Below, one piece after another: positions 33,429-43,483 of a DNA stretch of 64,000 nt (the stretch's first letter is position 1; every line of letters starts with the position of its first letter). The DNA lies in NCBI GenBank assembly GCA_910576205.1, contig CAJTHL010000013.1:1-64000 (forward strand), written 5' to 3'. Position numbers and translations under genes: made by a program. The notes under the pieces were generated by a model. It was given only the letters and a program-made list of their open reading frames with translations. It was not told the origin of the DNA and searched no databases. Source of the DNA: Clostridia bacterium. Lineage in GTDB: Bacteria; Bacillota; Clostridia; Lachnospirales; Lachnospiraceae.

Positions 33429-35162
33429 TCACGTTTTGGGAATATTTTCACACAGAGCGGGATGGCGCAGCAACGCCGTAGTTCCCACGCCTCTCTCGCT
33501 TTTCAGATACAGGCCATAAGGTTCTCCGTAATTGAGAAGGATCCTGTAATGGACGTTAAATACCCCATACACCCCATTAGTCTCCGCCTTCCCCCCCTTC
33601 AAAGCCATCTGCACCTCGTTAAGCCGCTCCTTAGACATGCCGCTGCCGTCATCCTCCACGGCAAGAAAAAGATCCTCCTTTTCTTTCCAGACATAGATGG
33701 AAATTCTGCCGTTTTTTCCGCTGTTTTTTATCCCATGGTAGATGGCGTTTTCAATAAGCGGCTGTAAAATAAGCTTCTGCACCTTCAGCCTTTCACAGTT
33801 TTTCGCCACATGCACCTCATAGGAAATCATCTCCTCATACCGCACCTTCTGAATTTGCAGATAGCTGGTGACATGCTGGATTTCCTGGGCGACGGTTATG
33901 GTTTCGCTTCCCCTGGAGAGGGCAATCCGGAACAGGGACGCCAGGGCATCCACGGTCTCCACAATGTCTGACGCCTCATATTCTTTCGCCATCCAGTGAA
34001 TCGTATCCAGCGTATTATAAAGAAAATGCGGCCTTATATTTGCCTGGAGAATCTCCATCTCCGCCTTCCGCTTGGCCTTTTGCTCGATATATACCTGCCT
34101 GATATGATAATCCAGCCTGGCAATCATCACGTTAAAGCGCTCTCCCAGATAGACAATCTCCCTGGGCCCATCCTGCCGGAATCTCACGGACAGATCCCCT
34201 GCCTCGGCCTGGCTCATAAGCTCCTGGAGGGTTTTGATGGGCCGTACAATGGACGAGCCTGTCTTTACGGAGACAAAAATCATCACGGAGGTGATAACTG
34301 CCATAAACAGCCACAGCACACTGGCAAACTCATCAACACTCCGGTAATATTCGCCCAAGGGAACAACCCCCACAATATCCCAGTCGTTCCTTTTATTGTG
34401 AAGCTCTACCTGGCAGTAATTTTTATCCCAGGCGGATTCCGGCACGGATCCCACAATAGGAGAATAAATTATCTGTCCGGTTTTGTCCTTTACGTATACA
34501 TAAGAACCATTTCTGCTGAGAATATTGGACATGGAGTTTTCCAGAATCCGGCTGTACATCTCCACATTAACCGCCCCGATAAAATTCCCCTCCCTGTCCT
34601 TGATAGAATGGCTGACAGAGATAAGCTGCTGGTTCACCGGGCCGGTTCCGTCGCACACTCTGGCGTTTGCCTCATAGTACAGGACATGGGCCGTATCCTG
34701 CTCCTTCCGGCACAGCCTGTACCAGTCCTGGGTTTCCGGGTGATGAAAGACCGCGTCCTCCTGGCCTGTCATAATGCAGGTTCCGCCTGCGTAGGAGATC
34801 ACTACCTGGTATACCTCGTCCACGCTCAACCGGTAATCCTTCAGCAGCTGTCCTATACGCCTCTTATTCTCTGTGTCCTCATTGTAGGCATCCGGGTCTT
34901 TGTATTGGCTCACCTCCTGGAGCTGCCGGTCCCTGGAAATAAAATAGGCCAGGCTGGAATAGGAGATAAACTGCTGATCCATATTGTAATTGATAAGCCC
35001 CAGGGACTCCCTGGCATTTTTTTCCACCAGCCTTTCTATGTTTTTCCGGTAGGATACCAGCATGAAGAACGATAATATGCTAATCGGGACCAGAATAATG
35101 CACACAAAATATACCATTAACCTGACGCTGATGCTGTTATTTCTGATCCCTGCTTTTCCCAT
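33429..35162 (-). CDS. YesM-type membrane sensor histidine kinase
   Basis: 577 residues. Membrane span near 15-35, extracytoplasmic dCache-like sensor, second span near 285-305, HAMP (about 310-360), His_kinase domain with RPHFLYNTLDTIHWMAKEYE, and a HATPase domain (LILQPLIENAIYHGIKNSG, DDGSGMSKERL). Partner of the AraC-type regulator downstream. Position after the binding-protein gene suggests it senses the same sugar or the loaded binding protein. Confidence 0.92.
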   Translation of the reverse strand: MGKAGIRNNSISVRLMVYFVCIILVPISILSFFMLVSYRKNIERLVEKNARESLGLINYNMDQQFISYSSLAYFISRDRQLQEVSQYKDPDAYNEDTENKRRIGQLLKDYRLSVDEVYQVVISYAGGTCIMTGQEDAVFHHPETQDWYRLCRKEQDTAHVLYYEANARVCDGTGPVNQQLISVSHSIKDREGNFIGAVNVEMYSRILENSMSNILSRNGSYVYVKDKTGQIIYSPIVGSVPESAWDKNYCQVELHNKRNDWDIVGVVPLGEYYRSVDEFASVLWLFMAVITSVMIFVSVKTGSSIVRPIKTLQELMSQAEAGDLSVRFRQDGPREIVYLGERFNVMIARLDYHIRQVYIEQKAKRKAEMEILQANIRPHFLYNTLDTIHWMAKEYEASDIVETVDALASLFRIALSRGSETITVAQEIQHVTSYLQIQKVRYEEMISYEVHVAKNCERLKVQKLILQPLIENAIYHGIKNSGKNGRISIYVWKEKEDLFLAVEDDGSGMSKERLNEVQMALKGGKAETNGVYGVFNVHYRILLNYGEPYGLYLKSERGVGTTALLRHPALCENIPKT

Positions 35163-35183
35163 AGATCACACTTCCCCTTTTTC

Positions 35184-36188
35184 TTACCGGTAATCCGGCA
35201 CATCCTCCGCACGGATCCCCTCATAAGGCACATAATAATTGGTTTCCAGGGTTTCCCCCTTTGCCGCCTTAACGGCTACCTCCACACATTCGGATCCCTG
35301 CCTTTTGGCATTCTGGAAAACGGTTCCGTTCATGGTGCCTTTCTCCACGCAGTCCAGCGCCTCTCCCTGGGCGTCAATGCCGTAAACTCTGATCTGGCCT
35401 GTAAGTCCCTTTGCCTCAATGGCCATAACCGCTCCCAGAGCCATCGCGTCATTCTGGGCCACCACCGCGTCGATCTGCTTCCCGGAAGTAAGCCAGTTTT
35501 CCATAAGCTTCATGCCTTCCTCCCTGGACCAGTTCGCCGTCTGCTCCGCGATAATCTCAATATCTGTTCCCTCCAGCTTATTTAAAAGCCCCGTGTATCT
35601 GCCAATCTGGGCGTCGTGCCCCATCTGGCCATACATCACCACAATATTTCCTTTGCCCTCCAGGTCTTCCACCACCATCCCGCCCTGGATTTCCCCGGAC
35701 TCTATGGCGTCGGAACCCACATAGGCATTTGCCTCCTCCTGGTTTGACGTCGTGGAGATCAGCGTTATAATGGGAATTCCCGCTTCCCGGGCCGCAGTCA
35801 CCGCAGGCGCGCACCCGTCTGCGGAGATGGGGTTCAGCACAATCACATCCACCTTCTGGGCGATGAAATTCTCTACCTGGCCCACCTGTTTTTCAGCGTT
35901 CATCTGGCCGTCTGCCACCTGGATGGTAACGCCAAGCTCCTCAGCCTTTTCCTTAAAGGCGTCGCTTAACCGCACAATATACTCGTCCGACAGCCCCTGG
36001 AAAGATACTCCGATCACAATCTTTTCATCGTCTTTTTCCGTTGCGGAAGCCTCTGTATCTGTCTTTGTGTTCCCGCCTGCCTCTTCGGTGGGAGATTTTT
36101 CCTGCTCCCCGGATGTTCCCTGGCATCCGCACAATGTTCCCAGAATCATTGCCACAATAAGAATACTTCCCATAATCCTTTTTTTCAT
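35184..36188 (-). CDS. Ribose/galactose-type sugar-binding lipoprotein
   Basis: 334 residues. Lipobox ILGTLCGC near residue 22, an acidic linker, then a type I periplasmic-binding domain (VIGVSFQGLSDEYIVRLSDA, VDVIVLNPISADG, VVAQNDAMALGAVMAIEAKG). CUT2 family. Ligand is a monosaccharide or related small molecule; identity not visible. Sits 17 bases after the permease gene. Confidence 0.92.
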   Translation of the reverse strand: MKKRIMGSILIVAMILGTLCGCQGTSGEQEKSPTEEAGGNTKTDTEASATEKDDEKIVIGVSFQGLSDEYIVRLSDAFKEKAEELGVTIQVADGQMNAEKQVGQVENFIAQKVDVIVLNPISADGCAPAVTAAREAGIPIITLISTTSNQEEANAYVGSDAIESGEIQGGMVVEDLEGKGNIVVMYGQMGHDAQIGRYTGLLNKLEGTDIEIIAEQTANWSREEGMKLMENWLTSGKQIDAVVAQNDAMALGAVMAIEAKGLTGQIRVYGIDAQGEALDCVEKGTMNGTVFQNAKRQGSECVEVAVKAAKGETLETNYYVPYEGIRAEDVPDYR

Positions 36189-36205
36189 GTCCTTCTCCTT
36201 TTCGT

Positions 36206-37189
36206 TTATTTTTTTATATCCTTTGTTCTGACGTCAATAAAGACGGTCAGCACAATAATGATACCCTTAATAATCTGCTGGTAATACGCGGAAACATTTA
36301 AAAGATCCAGCCCGTTATTTACCATGGTCATAAGAAGCGCTCCGATCACCGCGCCGTACACGGAGCCAATGCCTCCGGATGTGCTGACCCCGCCAATAAC
36401 TGCTCCCGCAATGGCGTCAAGCTCATATCCCTCTGCCATGGCCGGCGTGCCCGACTGGATGCGTCCTGCCAGCAGAAGTCCTCCAAGGCCTGTCAGAGCG
36501 CCCGTAATGGTATAAGCCAGAAGCCTGGTCCTTTTCACATTCAGGCCGGACACATAAGCCGACAGCTCATTTCCGCCGATGGCATAAATATGACGCCCGA
36601 ATTTCGTCTTGTTCAGCATAAAAGCCGACGCCAGCATAACAAGAATCATTACAATCACAAGTACAGGAATGCCGGATATTTTTCCGCTCCCCAGAAAAAT
36701 GTATTGCTCTGACAATCCAAAGACCGGCGTTGCGTTTGTAAGCAGAAGCGCCATGCCCCTGGCCGCCTGCTGCATTCCAAGGGTGGCGATAAACGCCGGA
36801 ACCTTTCCCCAGGACACAATAAGCCCGTTTATAAGGCCGCAGGTCATTCCCACTCCGATGGCCGTCAGAACAGCCGCCGGCATATTGGTTCCGTCTGCCA
36901 GTCCATACATGGCGGAGGTAACGCCTGCCAGAGCCATCACCGAACCTGAGGACAGATCCATGCCTCCGGAAATAAGGCAGATGGTCTGCCCCATTGCGAT
37001 AATGGCAACGATAGACGCCTGTTTGGATATATTCAGCAGGTTGTTCACCGTAAAAAAGGCCTTATTTGAAACGGAAAGCAGGATAAACACCAGCAGAAAC
37101 AGGAAATAAATCCCATACTTTGCCACATATACTTTAAATTGCCCCTCCTTATTCCCTGTTGACACAATCTCCCTCCATTCCTGCCGCAA
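36206..37189 (-). CDS. CUT2 sugar ABC permease (RbsC-like)
   Basis: 327 residues, eight to ten hydrophobic spans, with the family signature GGMDLSSGSVMALAGV and EGYELDAIAGAVIGGVSTSG. The listed start overlaps the ATPase gene by 41 bases. A GTG at 37162 (SerThrGlyAsn next) would shorten it, so the start is uncertain. Confidence 0.9.
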   Translation of the reverse strand: MRQEWREIVSTGNKEGQFKVYVAKYGIYFLFLLVFILLSVSNKAFFTVNNLLNISKQASIVAIIAMGQTICLISGGMDLSSGSVMALAGVTSAMYGLADGTNMPAAVLTAIGVGMTCGLINGLIVSWGKVPAFIATLGMQQAARGMALLLTNATPVFGLSEQYIFLGSGKISGIPVLVIVMILVMLASAFMLNKTKFGRHIYAIGGNELSAYVSGLNVKRTRLLAYTITGALTGLGGLLLAGRIQSGTPAMAEGYELDAIAGAVIGGVSTSGGIGSVYGAVIGALLMTMVNNGLDLLNVSAYYQQIIKGIIIVLTVFIDVRTKDIKK

Positions 37190-38663
37190 GAGCCATAATG
37201 GCCTCCTGGGACATCTCCTCTCTTGTCAGCTCTCCTCTTATTCTTCCCTCATGCATTACCGCCACCCGGTGGCAAAGCCCTATAAGCTCCGGCATTTCAG
37301 AGGAGATCATCAGTATGGCTTTTCCCTCTGCGGCCAGCTTCTGGATTATGCTGTAGATCTCGTATTTAGCGCCCACGTCGATTCCCCTGGTAGGTTCATC
37401 CATAAGCAGGATATCCGGCTCCCCCAGCAGCCACCGCGCCACAATGACCTTCTGCTGGTTGCCCCCCGACAGGCTGCCCACATTCTGGTTTCTGCTTCCG
37501 GTCTTTATCTTAAGCGTCCGGATCCCTCTGTCAACCGCCGCATTTTCTTTCCGCCCGCTAATCACCTGCTTCCACCGGCAATACCGCCCCAGAGTCAATA
37601 TACTCATGTCTTTTTTCACCGAGGTCTTTTTGTTAAGTCCGCTAAGGGCCCGGTCCTCCGTGACAAAGGCAAGCCCTGCCTTTACGGCGTCCCGGGGCCT
37701 TCTGATCTCCCGCTCTTTACCTCTGATCCAGACCTTTCCCTGCTTTATCCTTCTCATCCCAAACAGGGCTTCCGCCAGCTCGCTCCTGCCCGCTCCCATA
37801 AGTCCGGCAAGCCCCAGGATTTCCCCTTTACGGATGTTCAGGCTGATATCCTCCAGCACATGTTCACAGCAAAGCCCCTCCACACGCAGCGCTTCCTCTC
37901 CAGGCTCATGTTCTATAGGAGGAGGAAACATGTTTTCCATGGTCCTTCCCACCATTTTGGCGATTAACTGGTCGATGGTCAGATGGCCGGCTTTGTAAGT
38001 GCCAACGCTCTTTCCATCCCGCAGAATGGTAATTCTGTCGGCAATCCGGAAAATCTCATCCATCTTGTGGGATATGTAAACGATTCCCATGCCCTGCTTC
38101 TTAAAATTCCCGATTATGCCAAAGAGCGCCTCCACCTCCTTATGGGAAATCGCCGAAGTAGGCTCATCCATGATAATAATCTTCGCGTTGACCGATACCG
38201 CCTTGGCAATCTCAACCATCTGCCTTTTTGCCACAGAGAGCTCCCGCATTTTCACGGCCGGGGAAATCTCCAGATCCAGACGTTTTAAAACCTCCCCCGC
38301 CTTCTCCTGCATAAGCCGCCTGTCATAGAAAATACCTCTCCCGTATTCTTTTCCAAGAAATATGTTTTCCGCCACGCTCATATCCAGTACGTTATTTAGC
38401 TCCTGATGAATCATGGAAATACCCTTTTCCATAGCGTCCATGGGGGACTGGGCCTTCATCTCCTTTCCCTCCAGCTTTATCATCCCCTCATCCGCATGGT
38501 AAATGCCGTTTATAATCTTCATCAGCGTGGATTTGCCGGCGCCGTTTTCCCCCATAAGCACATGCGTTTCCCCGGGCCTTACATCAAAGCTTACATGATC
38601 CAGAGCCAGTACCCCGGAAAAGCTCTTGGTAATCCCCTCTACCTCCAACAGCCTGTGCTCCAT
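37149..38663 (-). CDS. CUT2 sugar ABC ATPase with two nucleotide-binding domains (RbsA-like)
   Basis: 504 residues. The first NBD has GENGAGKSTLMKI and a Walker B IIIMDEPTSAIS. The second has the degenerate Walker A GLMGAGRSELAEA and signature LSGGNQQKVIVARWL with LLMDEPTRGIDVG. This is the usual RbsA/MglA arrangement. First gene of the six-gene operon, ribosome site GGAGGTGAGG. Confidence 0.93.
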   Translation of the reverse strand: MEHRLLEVEGITKSFSGVLALDHVSFDVRPGETHVLMGENGAGKSTLMKIINGIYHADEGMIKLEGKEMKAQSPMDAMEKGISMIHQELNNVLDMSVAENIFLGKEYGRGIFYDRRLMQEKAGEVLKRLDLEISPAVKMRELSVAKRQMVEIAKAVSVNAKIIIMDEPTSAISHKEVEALFGIIGNFKKQGMGIVYISHKMDEIFRIADRITILRDGKSVGTYKAGHLTIDQLIAKMVGRTMENMFPPPIEHEPGEEALRVEGLCCEHVLEDISLNIRKGEILGLAGLMGAGRSELAEALFGMRRIKQGKVWIRGKEREIRRPRDAVKAGLAFVTEDRALSGLNKKTSVKKDMSILTLGRYCRWKQVISGRKENAAVDRGIRTLKIKTGSRNQNVGSLSGGNQQKVIVARWLLGEPDILLMDEPTRGIDVGAKYEIYSIIQKLAAEGKAILMISSEMPELIGLCHRVAVMHEGRIRGELTREEMSQEAIMALAAGMEGDCVNRE

Positions 38664-38860
38664 TTCCCCTCACCTCCTTCTGGTAATTTTATTTTACCGT
38701 TTTCCCCGGGTTTTGTATTTAAAAGAATCTGACATAATTTTTTGTTTTTCTGACCAGTATTCTCCAAAAGGGGCTCTTAAGAGGTCTCCAGAGGGCATAC
38801 TTACGGGAAGCTTCGCATATATTGGGATAGATTCCAAAAACAGGAAAGGCAGGAGGAATT

Positions 38861-39235
38861 ATGGATAAAGGAAAGAATATTTCGAATCTGGCGCTGCGAA
38901 TGATAAAGGCGCTGCTGGCCGCCTATGTAGTGACAGGAGGGATGCTGCTCCTGCTGGCCTTTTTGCTGTATCAGTTCCAGCTCTCCCGCTCCGGCGTCAA
39001 CGTGGGCATTATTGCCGTGTACATGATCTCCTGCTTTCTGGCAGGATTTCTGGTGGGAAAAATGATGGGAACGCGGAAATACCTGTGGGGAGCCGCCGCC
39101 GGCCTGCTCTATTTTGTAATACTGACAATCATTTCCCTGGCCGTTAATCGGGGCTTTGACAGCAGTTCCTCCAACTTTGTCACCACGCTTATTATCTGTA
39201 CGGCGGGGGGGACCCTGGGGGGAATGCTGTCTTGA
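38861..39235 (+). CDS. TIGR04086-family membrane protein
   Basis: 124 residues with four predicted membrane spans (LLAAYVVTGGMLLLLAFLLY; VNVGIIAVYMISCFLAGFLV; AAAGLLYFVILTIISLAV; a final Gly-rich span). Ribosome site GGAGGAAT. TIGR04086 proteins are widespread in Clostridia and have no known function. Monocistronic. Confidence 0.8.
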   Translation: MDKGKNISNLALRMIKALLAAYVVTGGMLLLLAFLLYQFQLSRSGVNVGIIAVYMISCFLAGFLVGKMMGTRKYLWGAAAGLLYFVILTIISLAVNRGFDSSSSNFVTTLIICTAGGTLGGMLS

Positions 39236-39357
39236 TACCAGGGCAGAAGTCACCTTCAGCCCTGGCCATTGGCGGGGCGCCCTCAGCGCCTCCCCGCCGC
39301 TGTCCCACCACCCCTGCCCTTATAAATGTGCTCAGACTGGACTTTTAGACAAAAAAA

Positions 39358-39391
39358 GGAACATGCCAGGTTTCCAGCATGTTCCTTTTTT
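39358..39391. terminator. Bidirectional terminator of the corrinoid-protein gene
   Basis: GGAACATGC (39358-39366) pairs with GCATGTTCC (39377-39385), flanked by seven As and six Ts, so it works on both strands. Confidence 0.8.
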
Positions 39392-39413
39392 ATGTAATTT
39401 CTGCAATTACCGC

Positions 39414-40055
39414 TTATGCGTTTGCTGCCAGTTTCTTTGCCAGCTGAGCCGCGCTTGCTGCATCCTCGCTGTAGCCGTCAGCGCCGATCTCGTCTGCAAA
39501 TGCCTGGGTGATGGGGGCTCCGCCAACCATGATCTTGATTCTGTCGCGGAAGGGCTGCTCGTTCAGAGCGGCAACGGTGTCGCGAAGAGCCGGCATGGTA
39601 GTAGTAAGAAGAGCGGAGCATCCAACTAAAGTTGCGTCCGGATTCTCGTTTACTGCCTCGATGAATTTCTCGATGGGTACGTCGATACCCAGGTCGATTA
39701 CTTCAAAGCCGGCGCTCTCAATCATCATACCAACCAGGTTCTTGCCGATATCATGCAGGTCGCCTGCAACGGTTCCAAGAATCATCTTTCCTGCTGTGCC
39801 TGTGCCGCCGCTTGCCAGATGGGGTTTTAACACCTCTACGCCCTTCTTCATCGCGCGTGCCGCAACCAGCATCTCGGGAACGAAAATCTCATTATTTTTA
39901 AATTTCTCGCCGACAACACCCATGGCGTCAATCATACCCTGATTCAGAATCTCAACGGGATCGCAGCCTTCGTCAAGGGCTTCCTGCACAAGTCCTCCAA
40001 CCAGCTTCGCTTTTCCTTTTTCAACGGCTTCTGCTACTTCTTGAATCTTCGACAT
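39414..40055 (-). CDS. Corrinoid (cobalamin-binding) methyltransferase subunit
   Basis: 213 residues. N-terminal helical cap, then a B12-binding Rossmann domain with the base-off signature GDLHDIGKNLVGMMIESAGF, in which the His ligates cobalt, then VGCSALLTTTMPALRDTV and MVGGAPIT. It resembles MtbC/MttC-type corrinoid proteins that carry a methyl group between two methyltransferases. No methyltransferase is adjacent. The URO-D-like protein at 30887 could be a partner in trans. Confidence 0.92.
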   Translation of the reverse strand: MSKIQEVAEAVEKGKAKLVGGLVQEALDEGCDPVEILNQGMIDAMGVVGEKFKNNEIFVPEMLVAARAMKKGVEVLKPHLASGGTGTAGKMILGTVAGDLHDIGKNLVGMMIESAGFEVIDLGIDVPIEKFIEAVNENPDATLVGCSALLTTTMPALRDTVAALNEQPFRDRIKIMVGGAPITQAFADEIGADGYSEDAASAAQLAKKLAANA

Positions 40056-40228
40056 TTTGTCATCCCTCCTGATATTATTTGTTCACAACCACCATGAATT
40101 CTTTTCATGTTATTTCTATTTTATCTCTTTTCACTAAAATATGCAAGTGAATCCTCCAATTTTATTTCCTACAGATTGTTTGAATTGAAGGGTCAATTTT
40201 TGTCATTTTGTAGAAGGCGCAAAAGATC

Positions 40229-43200
40229 TCACCGGCGCGCCCGGATCCTGGCGATATCCATAAGCTCCAGCTTTTCCGCATCCGCATTTTCCAGGCTGGT
40301 TACAAGAGCCCTGGCCGTGTCGATGGCAGTCAGCACGTTGACCCCTGTCTCTATGGCGCTGCGGCGGATGATAAAGCCGTCGTGGCTATGCTCCACTCCC
40401 TGGGAGGGCGTGTCAATAACCAGATCGATCTCATGTCCCAGAATCAGATCCAGGATGTTCGGGGACTCCTGTTCCAGCTTCCTGGTAAGCCGCACGGAAA
40501 TGTCCGCCTCCATAAGGGCTCTGGCCGTCCCCTTGGTGGCAAAAATATTGTAGCCCAGAGCCTCAAAGCGCCTGGCGATCTCCACGGCCTCCGGCTTGTC
40601 CTGGTCCCGGACGGTAATAATCATGTTCTTGTGCCTGGGCAGACGGATACCCGCACCCAGAAACGCCTTGTAGAGTGCCTCGTTAAAGGTTTTCGCAATT
40701 CCCAGGCATTCTCCCGTGGACTTCATCTCCGGCCCCAGACCGATATCCGCCCCGCGGATTTTCTCAAAGGAGAACACGGGCATCTTGACGGCAAAAAAAT
40801 CCGCCTCTGGCTGCAGGCCCGGCTCATATCCCAGACTTTTAAGCTTCTTACCCAGAATCACCTGGGTGGCCAGAGATACAATGGGAATGCCCGTCACCTT
40901 GCTAATATAGGGTACGGTACGGCTGGAACGGGGATTTACCTCAATGACGTAGACCTCCTCCCCCACAACGATAAACTGGATGTTGATAAGGCCGGTCACA
41001 TGGAGGGCGCGTGCCAGCTTCCTGGTATACTCCTCTATGGTGGCCTTCACGCCCTGGCCGATGCTCCTGGCGGGATACACGGAAATACTGTCCCCGGAGT
41101 GAATGCCCGCCCGCTCAATATGTTCCATAATGCCGGGAATCAGAATGTCCTCCCCGTCGCAGACCGCGTCCACCTCAATCTCTTTTCCCTGGAGGTATTT
41201 GTCCACCAGAATGGGATGCTCCTGGGCAATGCGGTTAATGATCCCCATAAACTCGTCCACATCCCTGTCATGGATGGCGATCTGCATACCCTGGCCACCC
41301 AGCACGTAGGAGGGGCGCACCAGCACCGGATATCCCAGTTTGTGGGCCGCCTCTTTGGCCTCCCCGGCCGTGTATACCGTGTACCCCCTGGGCCGGGGAA
41401 TGCCGCACGTCTCCAAAATCCGGTCAAAAAGCTCCCGGTCCTCGGCTGCGTCCACATTTTCCGCAGAGGTTCCCAGAATGGGCACGCCCATTTTCATAAG
41501 GGATTTAGTCAGCTTAATGGCTGTCTGGCCGCCAAACTGCACCACCGCCCCGTCCGGCTTCTCCAGCCTTACCATATTCTCCACATCCTCCGAAGTCAAG
41601 GGCTCAAAATACAGCTTGTCGGCAATGTCAAAGTCCGTGCTGACGGTTTCCGGGTTATTGTTGACGATAATGGTCTCGTAGCCCTCCCTGGAAAAAGCCC
41701 AGGTGCAGTGAACAGAGCAGAAGTCAAATTCGATCCCCTGGCCGATGCGGATGGGACCGGATCCCAGGACCAGGACTTTTTTCCGTCTTTCCCGGGAAAC
41801 CGTCTCTATTTTTGTCCCCCTCCTTGCAGGAAGCTTCGGGGTGAACACCTCATTTTCACTGCCAAATACAGAATAGTAGTAGGGGGTGCCTGCCTCAAAC
41901 TCCGCCGCGCAGGTATCCACCATCTTGTAGGCGGCCACAATACCGTATTCATCCCGGAGACCCCTGACCTCTTCTTCCGTCTTTCCCGTGAGGCGGGCAA
42001 TGACCGCATCCGGGAATTCCATGCGCTTGGCCTCTTTCAAAAGCTCCCTGGTAAGCTCCCCGTCTTTCAGGCTCTCCTCCATCTCCACCAGAATGGCGAT
42101 CTTATCGATAAACCAGGAATCTATGCGGGTGATCTCGTGGATTCTCTCATAGGAAACACCTCTCCGCAGTGCCTCCGAAATGACCCAGATCCGCCGGTCA
42201 TCCACCCTTTCAAGCTGCCTTAACAGCTCCTCCTCCGAAAGGGAAGTAAAATCATAGGAAAGCAGGCTGTCCACATGCTGTTCCAGGGAACGTACAGCCT
42301 TCATCAGCGCGCCCTCAAAATTATCGCAGATGCTCATGACCTCCCCTGTTGCCTTCATCTGGGTGGTCAGCGTCCGCTTGGCGCTGATAAATTTATCAAA
42401 GGGCAGCCTGGGCAGCTTCACCACGCAGTAATCCAGCACAGGCTCAAAGCTGGCCATGGTCTGTCCGGTAATGGCGTTTGGAATCTCATCCAGGGTATAG
42501 CCGATGGCAATCTTGGCCGCCACCCTGGCGATTGGGTACCCTGTGGCCTTGGAGGCCAGGGCAGAGCTTCGGCTGACCCGGGGATTGACCTCGATCACAC
42601 AGTACTCGAAGCTTTCCGGGTGGAGGGCATACTGCACGTTACAGCCTCCGGTAATATTGAGCTCGCTGATGATGTTGAGGGCGGAGCTCCGAAGCATCTG
42701 GTATTCCTTGTCCCCCAGGGTCTGGGAGGGCGCCACCACAATGCTGTCTCCGGTATGTACGCCCACAGGGTCGATGTTTTCCATGTTGCAGACCGTGATG
42801 CAGTTTCCCGCCCCGTCCCGCATAACCTCGTACTCGATCTCTTTCCAGCCTGCGATGCATCGCTCCACCAGCACCTGCCCCACCCGGGAAAGTCTGAGGC
42901 CGTTTGCCAGGATTTCCTCCAGCTCCGGCTGGTTCCGGGCAATCCCGCCGCCGCTTCCTCCCAGGGTGTAGGCAGGGCGAAGCACCACAGGATACCCGGT
43001 CTTAGCGGCAAAGGCAGTACCGTCGGCAATATTTTCCACCACAAGGGAAGCCGCCACAGGCTCCCCGATTCTCTCCATGGCACTCTTAAATTCCAGACGG
43101 TCCTCGGCCTTTCTGATGGTCTCGGAGGTGGTTCCGATAAGCCGGACTCCCTGCTCCCGCAGGAATCCCTTCTCCTCCAGCTCCATGGCCAGATTAAGGC

Positions 43201-43483
43201 CCGCCTGGCCTCCAAGGGTGGGCAGCACGCTGTCGGGCCTTTCCTTTAAAATCAGCTGCTCCACCACCTCCACGGTCAAGGGCTCTATGTAGACCCGGTC
43301 CGCAATGTCCTTGTCCGTCATAATGGTGGCCGGGTTGGAATTTAAGAGAACCACCTCCACCCCTTCCTCCCTTAAGGAGCGGCAGGCCTGGGTTCCCGCA
43401 TAATCAAATTCCGCGGCCTGCCCGATGACAATGGGGCCGGAACCTATTACCAGTACCTTTCTGATCGCCGGATTCTTAGGCAT
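40229..43483 (-). CDS. carB: Carbamoyl phosphate synthase, large subunit
   Basis: 1,084 residues. Two homologous ATP-grasp halves (residues about 1-400 and 555-935) with GGSGGGIARN and the second-half GGQGMQIAIH loops. Middle oligomerisation domain and C-terminal MGS-like allosteric domain. Makes carbamoyl phosphate from bicarbonate, ammonia and two ATP. Overlaps carA by 8 bases. Confidence 0.97.
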   Translation of the reverse strand: MPKNPAIRKVLVIGSGPIVIGQAAEFDYAGTQACRSLREEGVEVVLLNSNPATIMTDKDIADRVYIEPLTVEVVEQLILKERPDSVLPTLGGQAGLNLAMELEEKGFLREQGVRLIGTTSETIRKAEDRLEFKSAMERIGEPVAASLVVENIADGTAFAAKTGYPVVLRPAYTLGGSGGGIARNQPELEEILANGLRLSRVGQVLVERCIAGWKEIEYEVMRDGAGNCITVCNMENIDPVGVHTGDSIVVAPSQTLGDKEYQMLRSSALNIISELNITGGCNVQYALHPESFEYCVIEVNPRVSRSSALASKATGYPIARVAAKIAIGYTLDEIPNAITGQTMASFEPVLDYCVVKLPRLPFDKFISAKRTLTTQMKATGEVMSICDNFEGALMKAVRSLEQHVDSLLSYDFTSLSEEELLRQLERVDDRRIWVISEALRRGVSYERIHEITRIDSWFIDKIAILVEMEESLKDGELTRELLKEAKRMEFPDAVIARLTGKTEEEVRGLRDEYGIVAAYKMVDTCAAEFEAGTPYYYSVFGSENEVFTPKLPARRGTKIETVSRERRKKVLVLGSGPIRIGQGIEFDFCSVHCTWAFSREGYETIIVNNNPETVSTDFDIADKLYFEPLTSEDVENMVRLEKPDGAVVQFGGQTAIKLTKSLMKMGVPILGTSAENVDAAEDRELFDRILETCGIPRPRGYTVYTAGEAKEAAHKLGYPVLVRPSYVLGGQGMQIAIHDRDVDEFMGIINRIAQEHPILVDKYLQGKEIEVDAVCDGEDILIPGIMEHIERAGIHSGDSISVYPARSIGQGVKATIEEYTRKLARALHVTGLINIQFIVVGEEVYVIEVNPRSSRTVPYISKVTGIPIVSLATQVILGKKLKSLGYEPGLQPEADFFAVKMPVFSFEKIRGADIGLGPEMKSTGECLGIAKTFNEALYKAFLGAGIRLPRHKNMIITVRDQDKPEAVEIARRFEALGYNIFATKGTARALMEADISVRLTRKLEQESPNILDLILGHEIDLVIDTPSQGVEHSHDGFIIRRSAIETGVNVLTAIDTARALVTSLENADAEKLELMDIARIRARR

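Noticed and set aside
40382..42223. 613-codon plus-strand frame antisense to carB
   Set aside because: Shadow of carB. No plausible ribosome site, and its protein has no domain features.
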